A DNA stretch of 50,166 nucleotides from Bacteroidota bacterium (GTDB lineage: Bacteria; Bacteroidota; Bacteroidia; Bacteroidales; VadinHA17), in the NCBI GenBank assembly GCA_030618105.1, contig JAUXED010000006.1, positions 1 through 50,166 on the forward strand, in the 5' to 3' direction. Each line of letters starts with the position of its first letter. Position 1 is the first letter of the stretch. The notes under the pieces were generated by a model that worked only from the letters and a program-made list of their open reading frames with translations, ran no database searches and was not told the DNA's origin. Below, in pieces: positions 36,158-44,920 of this stretch. Made by a program: the position numbers and the translations under genes.

Positions 36158-36163
36158 AAACAT

Positions 36164-36994
36164 ATGAAAATCAAAGGACAATTAATAGATTTCTCTGTTC
36201 CAAAAGTAATGGGGGTATTGAATGTAACACCCGATTCTTTTTATGATGGTGGTCGCTATACTGCGGAGAAGAAAATAGCGAGTAAAGTTGAGAAAATGAT
36301 CATGGAAGGCGCCGATTTTATTGATGTTGGTGCTTATTCTTCGCGGCCGGGAGCGGCTATTATTTCTTACGAGGAAGAAGTTCGCCGGTTATCTAAAACT
36401 ATGAAAGTGCTGAAATCCAGGTTTCCCTCGATAATAATTTCAATTGATACATTCCGATCAGGAATTGCACGGAAAATGGTTGAAGAATATGGGGCTGACA
36501 TGATCAATGATATTTCTGCAGGTGATATGGACAAGGAAATGTTCAGTACAATTGCAGATCTGCAAATTCCTTATGTAATGATGCATATGCAGGGAACACC
36601 TCAGACTATGCAGAAAAATCCAAAATATAAGAATATTGTAAAGGATATCATAACTATTTTTGCCGGCAAGGTAGAGGAATTGAAACTTCTTGGAGTAGAT
36701 GATGTAATACTCGATCCCGGATTTGGGTTTGGGAAAACCCTCGATCATAATTATGAATTAATGAATGGGTTAGGGTTATTTGCAGTTCTTAATAAACCAA
36801 TTATGGTTGGGGTTTCAAGAAAATCAATGATAGGGAAATTGCTTGGATGCACACCGGATGAAGCGCTAAACGGCACAGTTGTACTTAATACTATTGCTTT
36901 AATGAAAGGTATTGATATTCTTAGAGTTCATGACGTAAAAGAAGCTGTTGAAGCAATTAGGATTGTTGAGAAATTGAATGAATTTATAAGCTAA
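36164..36994 (+). CDS. folP: dihydropteroate synthase
   Basis: FolP joins p-aminobenzoate to the pterin diphosphate in folate synthesis and is the sulfonamide target. A TTG 21 bases upstream is in frame but lies inside the hairpin repeat; ATG 36164 gives 276 residues with the family opening PKVMGVLNVTPDSFYDGG. Further blocks are DFIDVGAYSSRPGA (pterin/phosphate binding), ISIDTFRSGIA, MINDISAG, MHMQGTPQTMQ and LDPGFGFGKT. cdaA follows 271 bases downstream with its own promoter, a neighbour pairing common in Bacteroidota. Confidence 0.96.
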   Translation: MKIKGQLIDFSVPKVMGVLNVTPDSFYDGGRYTAEKKIASKVEKMIMEGADFIDVGAYSSRPGAAIISYEEEVRRLSKTMKVLKSRFPSIIISIDTFRSGIARKMVEEYGADMINDISAGDMDKEMFSTIADLQIPYVMMHMQGTPQTMQKNPKYKNIVKDIITIFAGKVEELKLLGVDDVILDPGFGFGKTLDHNYELMNGLGLFAVLNKPIMVGVSRKSMIGKLLGCTPDEALNGTVVLNTIALMKGIDILRVHDVKEAVEAIRIVEKLNEFIS

Positions 36995-36999
36995 GCCAC

Positions 37000-37113
37000 T
37001 CAGAAAAGTCTTTGTGCCTCTTTGTGACTTCTTTGTGTTTCTCTGTGATTAGCTCTTAAATAATTATTACACAAAGGTTCACAAAGAAGACACAGAGGAC
37101 CGCAAAGAGAAGA
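37000..37113. repeat. inverted CTTTGTG-rich repeat between folP and cdaA
   Basis: CTTTGTG/CTCTGTG-type units at about 37009-37050 face ACAAAG/ACACAGAG units at about 37070-37112 in inverse orientation. The two arms are complementary in kind but imperfect, so a long irregular hairpin is possible. It starts just behind the folP stop. Confidence 0.65.
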
Positions 37114-37213
37114 ACTGTAACCATTACTCTCTTTTGAGACAGTCCCTCTGGGGTAAAAAATTTTTGAAATCTTTGAATTCTGACTTTTCGGAATAGACTT
37201 AATCAGTTTAGAG

Positions 37214-37244
37214 TTGAATAAGTGATTGTATTTAAGTACTTTTG
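37214..37244 (+). promoter_or_regulatory. promoter for cdaA
   Basis: TTG at 37214-37216 and TACTTTTG at 37237-37244 are separated by 20 bases. The in-frame TTG at 37242 falls inside the -7 box and would be outside the transcript, so the ATG at 37266 is the likely start. Confidence 0.65.
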
Positions 37245-37265
37245 AATGATAAAAACATTATAACC

Positions 37266-38045
37266 ATGCTTCCTGCATTTATCACAATACGAGTTCTTGA
37301 TATCCTTGATATAATATTGGTTGCTGTATTGTTGTACCAGTTATACAGACTTATACGTGGAACAGTTGCAATAAATATTTTTATTGGAATATTCATTGTT
37401 TATCTTTTCTGGCTTGTTGTTAAAGCACTGAATATGGAGCTTATCAGTACCATATTCGGACAGGTTATTGGTGTTGGAGTGATAGCACTTATTATTGTTT
37501 TTCAGCAGGAGATTCGCAGATTTCTGTTGATACTGGGTTCAAAGTATATTTCTAATGAACGGTTTTCGTTTGATAATATATTTTCAACTGTTACTTTAAC
37601 ATCTAAGCCTAAATTGGATATTAATTCTTTAATAAAAGCTTGCAAACGGATGTCAACGTCAAAAACCGGTGCGCTTATTGTTGTGAAACGCAGATCGGTT
37701 TTAAGTGCAATAATTGAAAGCGGAGATATTCTTAATGCTGATTGCTCATCCCGGATGCTTGAGTCAATATTCTTTAAGAATAATCCCCTGCATGATGGAG
37801 CAGTGATTATTGAAGGGAAAAAAATTGTTGCAGCAAGATGCGTTTTACCAACATCTGAGAATATATACCTGCCGGCAAGATATGGAATGCGTCACCGTGC
37901 AGCCATTGGCATGACTGAAAGGAACGATTCCCTGGTAATTGTTGTGTCAGAAGAAACAGGAGAAATATCCCTGGCAAACTCGGGCGAGATTAAGACAAAA
38001 CTGAAATTTGAGGATTTAAAAAATCTTCTTGAAAGTGAATTATAG
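37266..38045 (+). CDS. cdaA: diadenylate cyclase (c-di-AMP synthase), CdaA type
   Basis: CdaA makes c-di-AMP from two ATP at the inner face of the membrane; the messenger controls potassium/osmolyte balance and wall stress. From ATG 37266 the protein has 259 residues. Three membrane segments lie in the first 90 residues (IRVLDILDIILVAVLLYQLY, INIFIGIFIVYLFWLVV, VIGVGVIALIIVF). The DAC domain has GALIVVKR, LHDGAVII (DGA motif) and YGMRHRAAIGM (RHR motif). No CdaR-type partner gene is adjacent. The gene lies downstream of folP but has its own consensus promoter. Confidence 0.95.
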   Translation: MLPAFITIRVLDILDIILVAVLLYQLYRLIRGTVAINIFIGIFIVYLFWLVVKALNMELISTIFGQVIGVGVIALIIVFQQEIRRFLLILGSKYISNERFSFDNIFSTVTLTSKPKLDINSLIKACKRMSTSKTGALIVVKRRSVLSAIIESGDILNADCSSRMLESIFFKNNPLHDGAVIIEGKKIVAARCVLPTSENIYLPARYGMRHRAAIGMTERNDSLVIVVSEETGEISLANSGEIKTKLKFEDLKNLLESEL

Positions 38046-38061
38046 TTTTCCGGTTCTTAGA

Positions 38062-38733
38062 TTATCTTTTTTCTCTGTTACGAAAAAGAAAAGTTGCTTT
38101 TGATTCTTCCTTTCTCAGTAAACGTCCTATATTTTTCTGGTGGGTAAGAACTAGTAAAACAGATACAGCTATTGAAAATACTACCATGGAAGTAACTGAT
38201 GTATGAAATATTACAATAACTGCAACGGGAAATGTAAATCCGGCAAGAATTGAACTTAACGAAACATATTTTGTGAGAAATAATGTTATTAAAAATACAC
38301 CTGCACAAACCATTGTAGAAAATGGGCTGATAGCCAGTATCATCCCAAACAAGGTTGCAACTCCTTTCCCCCCGCGGAACCTTGCAAAAACAGGAAAAAT
38401 GTGTCCGATAACTGCTGCCCCTCCCAACATAAGCTGGTAATTTACAAACTGATCGGTTCCGGGTAGTGGTGACTGAACAAAACGTATCAGTGTAACAGCT
38501 GCGAACCCTTTTAGTACATCAACAATCATAACCGGCAAACCGGCTTTCCATCCTAATACCCTGATGGTGTTTGTAGCACCGGCATTTCCACTGCCATGCT
38601 CACGGATGTCAATTCCGAAAAGCCCCTTTCCAATCCAAACTGCCGTAGGTATTGATCCGAGCAGGTATGCTGATATTATTATTGATATCAATACAACCAA
38701 TTGCATATATTGAAAGATATTGATGATCTGCAA
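38062..38733 (-). CDS. plsY: glycerol-3-phosphate acyltransferase (acyl-phosphate dependent)
   Basis: PlsY transfers the acyl group of acyl phosphate to glycerol 3-phosphate, the first step of phospholipid synthesis, in the inner membrane. The 223 residues have five or so membrane segments and the three family blocks: LGSIPTAVWIGKGLFGIDIR, GSGNAGATNTIRVLGWKAG, and FARFRGGKGVATLFG. ATG 38733 is used; an internal ATG at 38706 would also suit the family. It follows ppdK by 31 bases on the same strand and is probably co-transcribed. The gap to the convergent cdaA is only 16 bases with no clear terminator. Confidence 0.95.
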   Translation of the reverse strand: MQIINIFQYMQLVVLISIIISAYLLGSIPTAVWIGKGLFGIDIREHGSGNAGATNTIRVLGWKAGLPVMIVDVLKGFAAVTLIRFVQSPLPGTDQFVNYQLMLGGAAVIGHIFPVFARFRGGKGVATLFGMILAISPFSTMVCAGVFLITLFLTKYVSLSSILAGFTFPVAVIVIFHTSVTSMVVFSIAVSVLLVLTHQKNIGRLLRKEESKATFLFRNREKR

Positions 38734-38764
38734 ATTTCATAATAATTTTCTACCAAAACAAATT

Positions 38765-41479
38765 TTATTGATTTTTTAGCATAGCTTGTGCAGCAGCAAG
38801 ACGGGCTATTGGCACCCTGTAGGGTGAGCAGCTCACATAGTCCATGCCCACCTTGTAGCAGAATTCCACAGAACTCGGCTCACCTCCGTGTTCACCGCAG
38901 ATACCCACTTTCAAATCAGGTTTTGTTTCCCTTCCTTTCCTGGTTCCCATTTCAACTAGCTGGCCTATGCCATCCTGATCGAGAATCTGGAACGGATCGT
39001 TTTTCAGTAAACCCTTCTCAATATAAATTGGCAGAAATGTTCCTGCATCATCGCGCGAATATCCAAATCCCATTTGCGTCAGGTCATTTGTGCCGAAAGA
39101 GAAGAATTCTGCCGATTTGGCAATTTGGTCAGCGGTAAGCGCTGCTCTCGGAATTTCAATCATAGTTCCAACCATGTATTCGATCGTATCGTTTCTTTCT
39201 TCGAATACTTTTCCTATGGTGTCCCTGATAATTTTTTCCTGCAATTCCATTTCTTGCAAAGTGCCTGTCAGTGGGACCATAATTTCAGGTATAGCCTTAA
39301 CACCTTTTTTCTTCAGGTTTAATGCAGCCTCAATAATTGCCCTTGCCTGCATTTCGGTAATTTCCGGATAAGTGTTACCTAACCTGCATCCCCTGTGTCC
39401 CAGCATTGGATTAAACTCATGCAGGGATTCCACTTTGGCTTTTATCTCTTCAACCGAAATACCCATTTCTTCAGCCATTTCTTTCTGGTTTTCTTCTTCA
39501 TGGGGAACAAATTCGTGCAGAGGAGGATCAAGTAAACGAACCGTTACGGGAAGATCATGCATGGCTTCGAAAATTCTTTCAAAATCTTCTCTTTGGATTG
39601 GTAATAATTTCTCTAATGCTTTCCGTCTTCCGGCTTCATCTTCAGCAAGTATCATTTCACGCATGGCTTTGATCCGGTCTCCTTCGAAAAACATGTGCTC
39701 TGTTCTGGTCAGACCGATTCCCAAAGCGCCGAAATCCCTGGCAACTTTTGCATCTTTTGGTGTGTCAGCATTGGTTCTGACTTTCATCGTAGCATACTTG
39801 TTAGCCAGATCCATAATTTTACCAAAATCACCGCTTAATTCCGGGTCAATAGTTGCAAGTTTACCTTCGTATAATTCTCCGGTTGAACCATTTAATGAGA
39901 CCCAGGTACCTTCACTGAAGGTGTGACCATCTATAGAAAGTGTACGTGTTTTATAATTGACTACAATACTACCGGCACCGGCTACACAGCATTTACCCAT
40001 CCCACGGGCAACAACAGCAGCGTGAGAGGTCATCCCACCACGAGCCGTTAAAATACCTTTTGCAATATTCATTCCCGCCAGATCTTCAGGAGATGTCTCA
40101 ATACGTACAAGGATAGATTCGGGATATTTATCCGCTTCATCTGCAAAAAACACAATCTGACCGGTAGCTGCTCCCGGGGAAGCAGGTAATCCTTTAGCCA
40201 GAACGTTTGCTCTGGTAATGGCTTTCTTGTCAAAAACCGGATGTAATAATTCGTCTAATTTGTTCGGTTCCTGGCGTAAAAGTGCTGTTTTTTCATCGAT
40301 GATCCCTTGTTGAAGCATATCCATGGCGATTTTTACCATCGCGGCACCTGTCCGTTTTCCATTTCGTGTTTGTAATAACCAAAGTTTCCCTTCCTGAATA
40401 GTAAATTCGAGATCCTGTATATCTTTGTAATGGTTCTCCAGTTTCTGTTGTATATCATCGAGCTCTTTGTAAAGTTCAGGCATGGATTCTTCGAGAGACG
40501 GATACATGGTTGCTCTTTCTTCTTCAGAAATGTTTGCCAACCTTGCCCAACGCATTGATCCCTCTTTTGTAATATTTAGTGGAGTCCTGGTGCCTGCCAC
40601 TACATCTTCACCTTGTGCATTGATCAGGTATTCTCCATTGAAAATATCTTCACCTGTGCCGGCATCCCTTGTAAATGCTACACCGGTCGCAGAACTTTCA
40701 CCCATATTTCCGAAAACCATAGCCTGGACATTAATGGCTGTTCCCCAATCGTTAGGAATCTGATTCAGGTTCCGGTAAACAATTGCTCTTGGTGTGTTCC
40801 AGCTATCGAAAACAGCCATGATCGAACCCCATAACTGTTGCCATGGATCAATAGGAAAATCTTTTCCTGTTTGTTCTTTTACCGCTTGCTTGAATTGTTT
40901 TACCAGCTCTTTCAAATCATCAACACCAAGATCATTATCCTCTTTAATGCCTTTGGCTTCCTTAACGTTCTCCATAATCTCTTCGAACGGATCGATATCC
41001 TCTTTTGATACAGGTTTCATTCCCAGAACCACATCACCGTACATTTGTACAAAACGACGATAAGAATCCCATACAAACCTGGGATTTCCCGTTTTTTTGG
41101 AGAGACTCTCAACAGTATCATCATTTAAACCCAGGTTCAGAACCGTATCCATCATCCCCGGCATTGAAGCTCTTGCACCCGATCGTACGGAAACCAGACA
41201 AGGATTCTCCTTACTTCCAAATTTTGTTTCCATGATCCGTTCTATATAAGCAATAGATTTTTCTACTTCCTCTTTCAATAAATCAACAACCTTCTCTCTT
41301 CCGAGTTCAAAATATTCAGTGCATACTTCTGTGGTAATTGTGAATCCGGGAGGTACTGGAATACCAATCCTGTTCATTTCGGCAAGATTTGAACCTTTCC
41401 CGCCTAACAGGTTTTTTAATTCTGCTTTACCTTCAGCCTCCTTATTACCAAATGTATAAACTCTTTTAATCTCTGACAT
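38765..41479 (-). CDS. ppdK: pyruvate, phosphate dikinase
   Basis: PpdK reversibly converts pyruvate, ATP and phosphate to phosphoenolpyruvate, AMP and diphosphate. The 904 residues include an ATP-grasp N-terminal region (LLGGKGSNLAEMNRIGIPVP, about 24-43). The phosphohistidine loop is GGMTSHAAVVARGMGKCCV (about 481), and the TIM-barrel PEP domain has GICGEHGGEPSS (about 860) with the catalytic Cys. The presence of pyruvate kinase nearby (43.1 kb) gives the organism both directions of the PEP/pyruvate step. It is transcribed with plsY behind it. A -7 element is present at 41538-41545. Confidence 0.97.
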   Translation of the reverse strand: MSEIKRVYTFGNKEAEGKAELKNLLGGKGSNLAEMNRIGIPVPPGFTITTEVCTEYFELGREKVVDLLKEEVEKSIAYIERIMETKFGSKENPCLVSVRSGARASMPGMMDTVLNLGLNDDTVESLSKKTGNPRFVWDSYRRFVQMYGDVVLGMKPVSKEDIDPFEEIMENVKEAKGIKEDNDLGVDDLKELVKQFKQAVKEQTGKDFPIDPWQQLWGSIMAVFDSWNTPRAIVYRNLNQIPNDWGTAINVQAMVFGNMGESSATGVAFTRDAGTGEDIFNGEYLINAQGEDVVAGTRTPLNITKEGSMRWARLANISEEERATMYPSLEESMPELYKELDDIQQKLENHYKDIQDLEFTIQEGKLWLLQTRNGKRTGAAMVKIAMDMLQQGIIDEKTALLRQEPNKLDELLHPVFDKKAITRANVLAKGLPASPGAATGQIVFFADEADKYPESILVRIETSPEDLAGMNIAKGILTARGGMTSHAAVVARGMGKCCVAGAGSIVVNYKTRTLSIDGHTFSEGTWVSLNGSTGELYEGKLATIDPELSGDFGKIMDLANKYATMKVRTNADTPKDAKVARDFGALGIGLTRTEHMFFEGDRIKAMREMILAEDEAGRRKALEKLLPIQREDFERIFEAMHDLPVTVRLLDPPLHEFVPHEEENQKEMAEEMGISVEEIKAKVESLHEFNPMLGHRGCRLGNTYPEITEMQARAIIEAALNLKKKGVKAIPEIMVPLTGTLQEMELQEKIIRDTIGKVFEERNDTIEYMVGTMIEIPRAALTADQIAKSAEFFSFGTNDLTQMGFGYSRDDAGTFLPIYIEKGLLKNDPFQILDQDGIGQLVEMGTRKGRETKPDLKVGICGEHGGEPSSVEFCYKVGMDYVSCSPYRVPIARLAAAQAMLKNQ

Positions 41480-41537
41480 AATTACCTCTTTTTTAATGTG
41501 TTAGTATATATATTTTTTCAATTTTAGCAAATTGAGC

Positions 41538-41545
41538 CAAAAGTA
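41538..41545 (-). promoter_or_regulatory. Bacteroidota -7 element for ppdK
   Basis: Minus-strand TACTTTTG, 58 bases before the ppdK start. It is the same -7 sequence as seen before uvrA, tpiA, folP and cdaA. A -33 box at the normal distance is not evident. Confidence 0.45.
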
Positions 41546-41614
41546 GCAATATTTTTTTTATTTGCACTATTTTCAATAGCCATTGTTACGCAAAGTTCAA
41601 GGTTGGTATTTTAA

Positions 41615-41660
41615 AACATCACCTCATCACCTCATCACCTCATTTCTCCATTTCCTCCTC
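41615..41660. repeat. ATCACCTC 8-bp tandem repeat behind xerD
   Basis: Three units of CATCACCT/ATCACCTC are followed by looser CATTTCTC and CATTTCCTCC copies. The tract lies 20-60 bases behind the xerD stop (minus strand). Confidence 0.8.
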
Positions 41661-41677
41661 GCCCTGTCGCCTTGGCA

Positions 41678-42574
41678 CTACGATCTGGGATGAAACCGGA
41701 TTATAGTATCCCGCAGGTATTCACTGTCAAGGTGGGTGTAAATTTCGGTGGTAAGGATTGATTCATGTCCCAGCATCTCCTGCACCGCCCTCAAATCAGC
41801 CCCTCCCTCAACCAGGTGTGTTGCAAAAGAGTGACGGAAAGTATGCGGACTGATTTTCTTTTTTAGCTGGATCTTATTTGCCAGATCTTTGACAATGGTA
41901 AATATCATAACCCTTGTTAACCGTTTACCACGCCTGTTCAAAAAAACAATATTTCCATCCCATTTATCAATATTTGGTAACCTGCGCCTGTCCTGGTAAT
42001 ATAGATTTATCTCTTTTAGGGCTTTGGGACTGATGGGTATAAGCCGTTCTTTATTTCCTTTTCCCACGACCCGTACAAACCCCAGGTCAGGATACACATT
42101 TGATATCTTCAGGTTTATTAGCTCGGTTACTCTTAACCCGCAACTGTAGAGTGTCTCCAGCATGGCTTTGTTTCTCTGGCCTTCTGGTTTACTCAGATCA
42201 ATTGCAGCAAGCAGCCTGTCAATTTCTTCTACCGATAATACTACCGGTAGTTTTTTCCCGATCTTTGGTATTTCAAGCAGGGCAATCGGGTTAACTTCAA
42301 TGATCTCCTCAAACATTAAATATGAAAAAAAAGCTTTAATACCTGAAATAACACGAGCCTGTGTGCGGGGAGTTACCCCCAGTTCGCTTATATACTGAAC
42401 AAATTTCTGGATATCCGATAACTCAATCTCAGCAGGTTCTTTCTCAATATGTGCTACTTCAAGGTACTGGGTTAACATATGGATATCATGAATATATGCC
42501 GATATGGAATTAGGTGATAAAGATTTTTCCAGTTTCAGGAAAATTTCAAAATTATAAATATTTTTATTCCACAT
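41678..42574 (-). CDS. xerD: tyrosine recombinase XerD
   Basis: XerD works with XerC at dif to resolve chromosome dimers. From ATG 42574 the protein has 298 residues, the usual length; an ATG three codons upstream is also possible. The N-terminal SAM-like domain (LKLEKSLSPNSISAYIHDI) is followed by the catalytic domain with Arg in SCGLRVTELINL, Lys in VVGKGNKERLIP, the HTFRHSFATHLVEGGADLRA box, then GHESILTTEIYTH with the nucleophilic Tyr. It is divergent from aroQ. It is a housekeeping recombinase; no integrated element or att site is evident beside it. Confidence 0.93.
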   Translation of the reverse strand: MWNKNIYNFEIFLKLEKSLSPNSISAYIHDIHMLTQYLEVAHIEKEPAEIELSDIQKFVQYISELGVTPRTQARVISGIKAFFSYLMFEEIIEVNPIALLEIPKIGKKLPVVLSVEEIDRLLAAIDLSKPEGQRNKAMLETLYSCGLRVTELINLKISNVYPDLGFVRVVGKGNKERLIPISPKALKEINLYYQDRRRLPNIDKWDGNIVFLNRRGKRLTRVMIFTIVKDLANKIQLKKKISPHTFRHSFATHLVEGGADLRAVQEMLGHESILTTEIYTHLDSEYLRDTIIRFHPRS

Positions 42575-42622
42575 TAAACACAATATAAAGCAATTTTAAT
42601 TCAATTCTAAGAATAATCTGAT

Positions 42623-42630
42623 TAATTTTG
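42623..42630 (+). promoter_or_regulatory. Bacteroidota -7 element for aroQ-pyk
   Basis: TAATTTTG fits TAnnTTTG and lies 35 bases before the aroQ ATG, in the short gap between divergent xerD and aroQ. No clear -33 box. Confidence 0.5.
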
Positions 42631-42665
42631 TATCATATTCTTGTAAAAAATAAAAAAAAACTAAA

Positions 42666-43100
42666 ATGAAAGTTAAAATTATCAATGGTCCCAATCTTAA
42701 CCTGCTAGGCAGAAGACAAACGGATATTTATGGTACTAGTGATTTTATATCCTTCTTTAAGAAACTTCGGGAGAAATATCCTGAAATAGAGATTGATCAT
42801 TATCAATCAAATGTTGAAGGTGAAATTGTAAATAAAATCCATGAGGTGGGTTTTTCGTACGATGGTATTATTATTAATGCCGGCGGCTATACACACACAT
42901 CAATTTCTATTGCTGATGCGCTGGTTGCAGTTGAAACTCCTGCCATTGAGGTACATATTACCAATATCCTTGCACGTGAAGAATATCGTCATATGTCTTT
43001 TATCGCATATGCTTGCTGCGGTACCATTATGGGGTTCGGACTTGATTCTTACAGGTTAGGACTGGAAGGATTAATTGAAATTGTAAGGAGGAAAAAGTAA
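42666..43100 (+). CDS. aroQ: type II 3-dehydroquinate dehydratase
   Basis: AroQ dehydrates 3-dehydroquinate to 3-dehydroshikimate in the shikimate pathway and assembles as a dodecamer. The 144 residues are full length, with INGPNLNLLGRRQTDIYG (about 5-22; catalytic Arg and Tyr), DHYQSNVEGEIVNKIHE, INAGGYTHTSISIADAL (substrate-binding Asn and His) and EVHITNILAREEYRHMSF. Pyruvate kinase follows at 26 bases, linking PEP supply and aromatic synthesis in one transcript. Confidence 0.97.
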   Translation: MKVKIINGPNLNLLGRRQTDIYGTSDFISFFKKLREKYPEIEIDHYQSNVEGEIVNKIHEVGFSYDGIIINAGGYTHTSISIADALVAVETPAIEVHITNILAREEYRHMSFIAYACCGTIMGFGLDSYRLGLEGLIEIVRRKK

Positions 43101-43126
43101 CAATATAATAATAACAGCCATAGCTT

Positions 43127-44563
43127 ATGAGCCGTAAGAAGACGAAAATCGTAGCGACTATTTCCGATAAGAAATGCGATGTTGAATTCCTAAGGGAACT
43201 TTATGATGCGGGAATGAATGTAGTAAGGATCAATACTGCACATCAGTCACCGGACGATTCTATTAAGGTGATAAATAATGTAAGAGAAGTATCTGAAAAG
43301 ATTGCTATTCTGCTCGACACAAAAGGACCGGAGGTTCGAACAAACAAATCTGAACTGGATATTAGTGTAACCCAGGGTCAGAGAATTAAGATCAGAGGCA
43401 ATCCTGCGATGGAATCAAACAATGAGTGTTTGCATGTTTCATATAAGGGGTTTGTGGATGACGTTCCTGAGGGGAGTAATGTACTTATTGATGATGGTGA
43501 TATTGAGTTAAAAGTAGTGGAGAAGAATAAGAATGCTTTATTGTGCGAGGTCTGTAACAGCGGGATAATTAAAAGTCGTAAAAGTGTAAATGTCCCGAAA
43601 GTATCTATGAATCTCCCGTCTCTTAGCGATAAGGACAGGATGTATGTACATTTTGCTGTTGAAAACAATCTGGATTTTATTGCCCATTCGTTCGTCAGGA
43701 GCAAAGAAGATGTCAGGGAGATACAAGAGATACTTGATAAACATAAAAGTCCAATAAAGATAATTGCCAAGATCGAAAATCAGGATGGGGTGGACAATAT
43801 TGATGAGATACTGGAAAATGTTTATGGAATAATGGTAGCAAGAGGTGATCTTGCTATTGAAGTTCCGTATGAAAAGATACCCGGTGTGCAAAATATGATT
43901 GTACGGAAATGTATTGCCTTAAGAAAACCGGTGATTATTGCAACCCAAATACTTCATTCCATGATACATAATCCCAGGCCTACACGGGCTGAGATAAGTG
44001 ATATTGCTAATTCTATTTACGGTCAGACTGATGCTGTAATGCTTAGTGGTGAAACAGCTTATGGGAAATATGCTGTTCGCTCGGTTGAAACTATGACCCG
44101 GGTTGCTATACAGGCTGAGCAGGATAAGGAGGAATTCTATGATGCACCAACTATTCCTTTAAGCACTGAAATTACCGGATATCTTTCCAAGTCGGCCGTA
44201 AAAGCTTCAATCAGACTAAATGCCGGTGCAGTTATCGCTGATACTATTGAAGGAAACACTATCAGGAACCTTGCCGGTTTCAGGGGTAAAAAAACAGTGT
44301 TTGCCCAATGCTATTCGAAAAGAACCATGCGTGAACTTGCCCTTTCGTACGGAGTGGAAGCTCATTATATGGAACTAAAAGATACTTCGCGTGAATTCTT
44401 TATTGATAACGCCCTGGATGCACTTACCAGTAACGGAATAATCACCGAAAAAGACCTGGTTGTTGTTCTTGCAGGGAACTTTGGACCCGGACCTGGTGCT
44501 TCCTATATTGAGATAACCAGTGCAGAAAACCTGAGATCAGACGATCTGCCTGAAACTCATTAG
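43127..44563 (+). CDS. pyk: pyruvate kinase
   Basis: Pyk converts PEP and ADP to pyruvate and ATP. The 478 residues contain TKIVATIS near the start, LLDTKGPEVRTN (about 65-76), the central NLPSLSDKDRMYVHFAVENN, IAKIENQDGVDNIDEIL (active-site Lys), MVARGDLAIEVP (Mg and PEP binding) and DAVMLSGETAYGKYAV. Two early blocks deviate from the usual family text: ISDKKCD for the common IGPAS, and VRINTAHQSPDD for VRLNFSHG; the catalytic residues are retained. The gene is co-directional with aroQ. A recognisable terminator is not obvious after its stop. Confidence 0.96.
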   Translation: MSRKKTKIVATISDKKCDVEFLRELYDAGMNVVRINTAHQSPDDSIKVINNVREVSEKIAILLDTKGPEVRTNKSELDISVTQGQRIKIRGNPAMESNNECLHVSYKGFVDDVPEGSNVLIDDGDIELKVVEKNKNALLCEVCNSGIIKSRKSVNVPKVSMNLPSLSDKDRMYVHFAVENNLDFIAHSFVRSKEDVREIQEILDKHKSPIKIIAKIENQDGVDNIDEILENVYGIMVARGDLAIEVPYEKIPGVQNMIVRKCIALRKPVIIATQILHSMIHNPRPTRAEISDIANSIYGQTDAVMLSGETAYGKYAVRSVETMTRVAIQAEQDKEEFYDAPTIPLSTEITGYLSKSAVKASIRLNAGAVIADTIEGNTIRNLAGFRGKKTVFAQCYSKRTMRELALSYGVEAHYMELKDTSREFFIDNALDALTSNGIITEKDLVVVLAGNFGPGPGASYIEITSAENLRSDDLPETH

Positions 44564-44920
44564 GAGTTTTTTTTCTTCTGAAAAATAATCCGTATACCTG
44601 TTTTTTCTGAGGTGATTACAAAACAGGAATTACGTTATTAATAACGTTATTAATAACGTAATTAAATGACTAAGGAAGGCAATCCTGATCAGTTTAATTT
44701 TCCGGTCCAGGCTATGATTGAAGTCGGGAGAATATGAGCAAAATAAAGCATGCCCCCTGCAAGTATCACACTTACCTGAAGCTCAGCCAATGAGTACAAA
44801 TAAAATTCCTGAAAAAATAGAAAGATAAGATTTTCTTCAAACTTTGCCCGATTTTTGCAGTAAATTAGCCATTTGTAAGTTTTTTGAATTTTTAAAACAA
44901 TAATAAGAAAAAAAAACAGA
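44564..44920. other. 357-base gap with palindrome and possible gene remnant
   Basis: The gap holds a perfect 36-bp palindrome (44628-44663), described separately. On the minus strand a frame ending in TGA at 44689-44691 stays open for about 70 codons toward 44900 without a good start codon, and ends in a hydrophobic, membrane-segment-like sequence (AGGMLYFAHILPTSIIAWTG). On the plus strand only frames of 12-23 codons occur (44666-44737 and 44790-44828). The region may contain a decayed gene. Confidence 0.4.
44628..44663. repeat. perfect 36-bp palindrome
   Basis: AATTACGTTATTAATAAC followed by its exact reverse complement. Internally it is two copies of the 16-bp palindrome ACGTTATTAATAACGT that share one ACGT, so it is both a 12-bp tandem repeat and a palindrome. 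It could form a long hairpin or a cruciform, or hold two adjacent binding sites for a dimeric protein. Confidence 0.9.

Noticed and set aside
39372-39926. 184-codon open frame on the plus strand inside ppdK
   Set aside because: It lies wholly opposite a well-conserved ppdK segment, is Ser/Pro-rich as expected for antisense translation, and has no recognisable domain.
41678-42574. XerD-like gene as the integrase of a mobile element
   Set aside because: Length and sequence fit the housekeeping XerD, flanking genes are core metabolism, and no att-like direct repeats or tRNA are seen.
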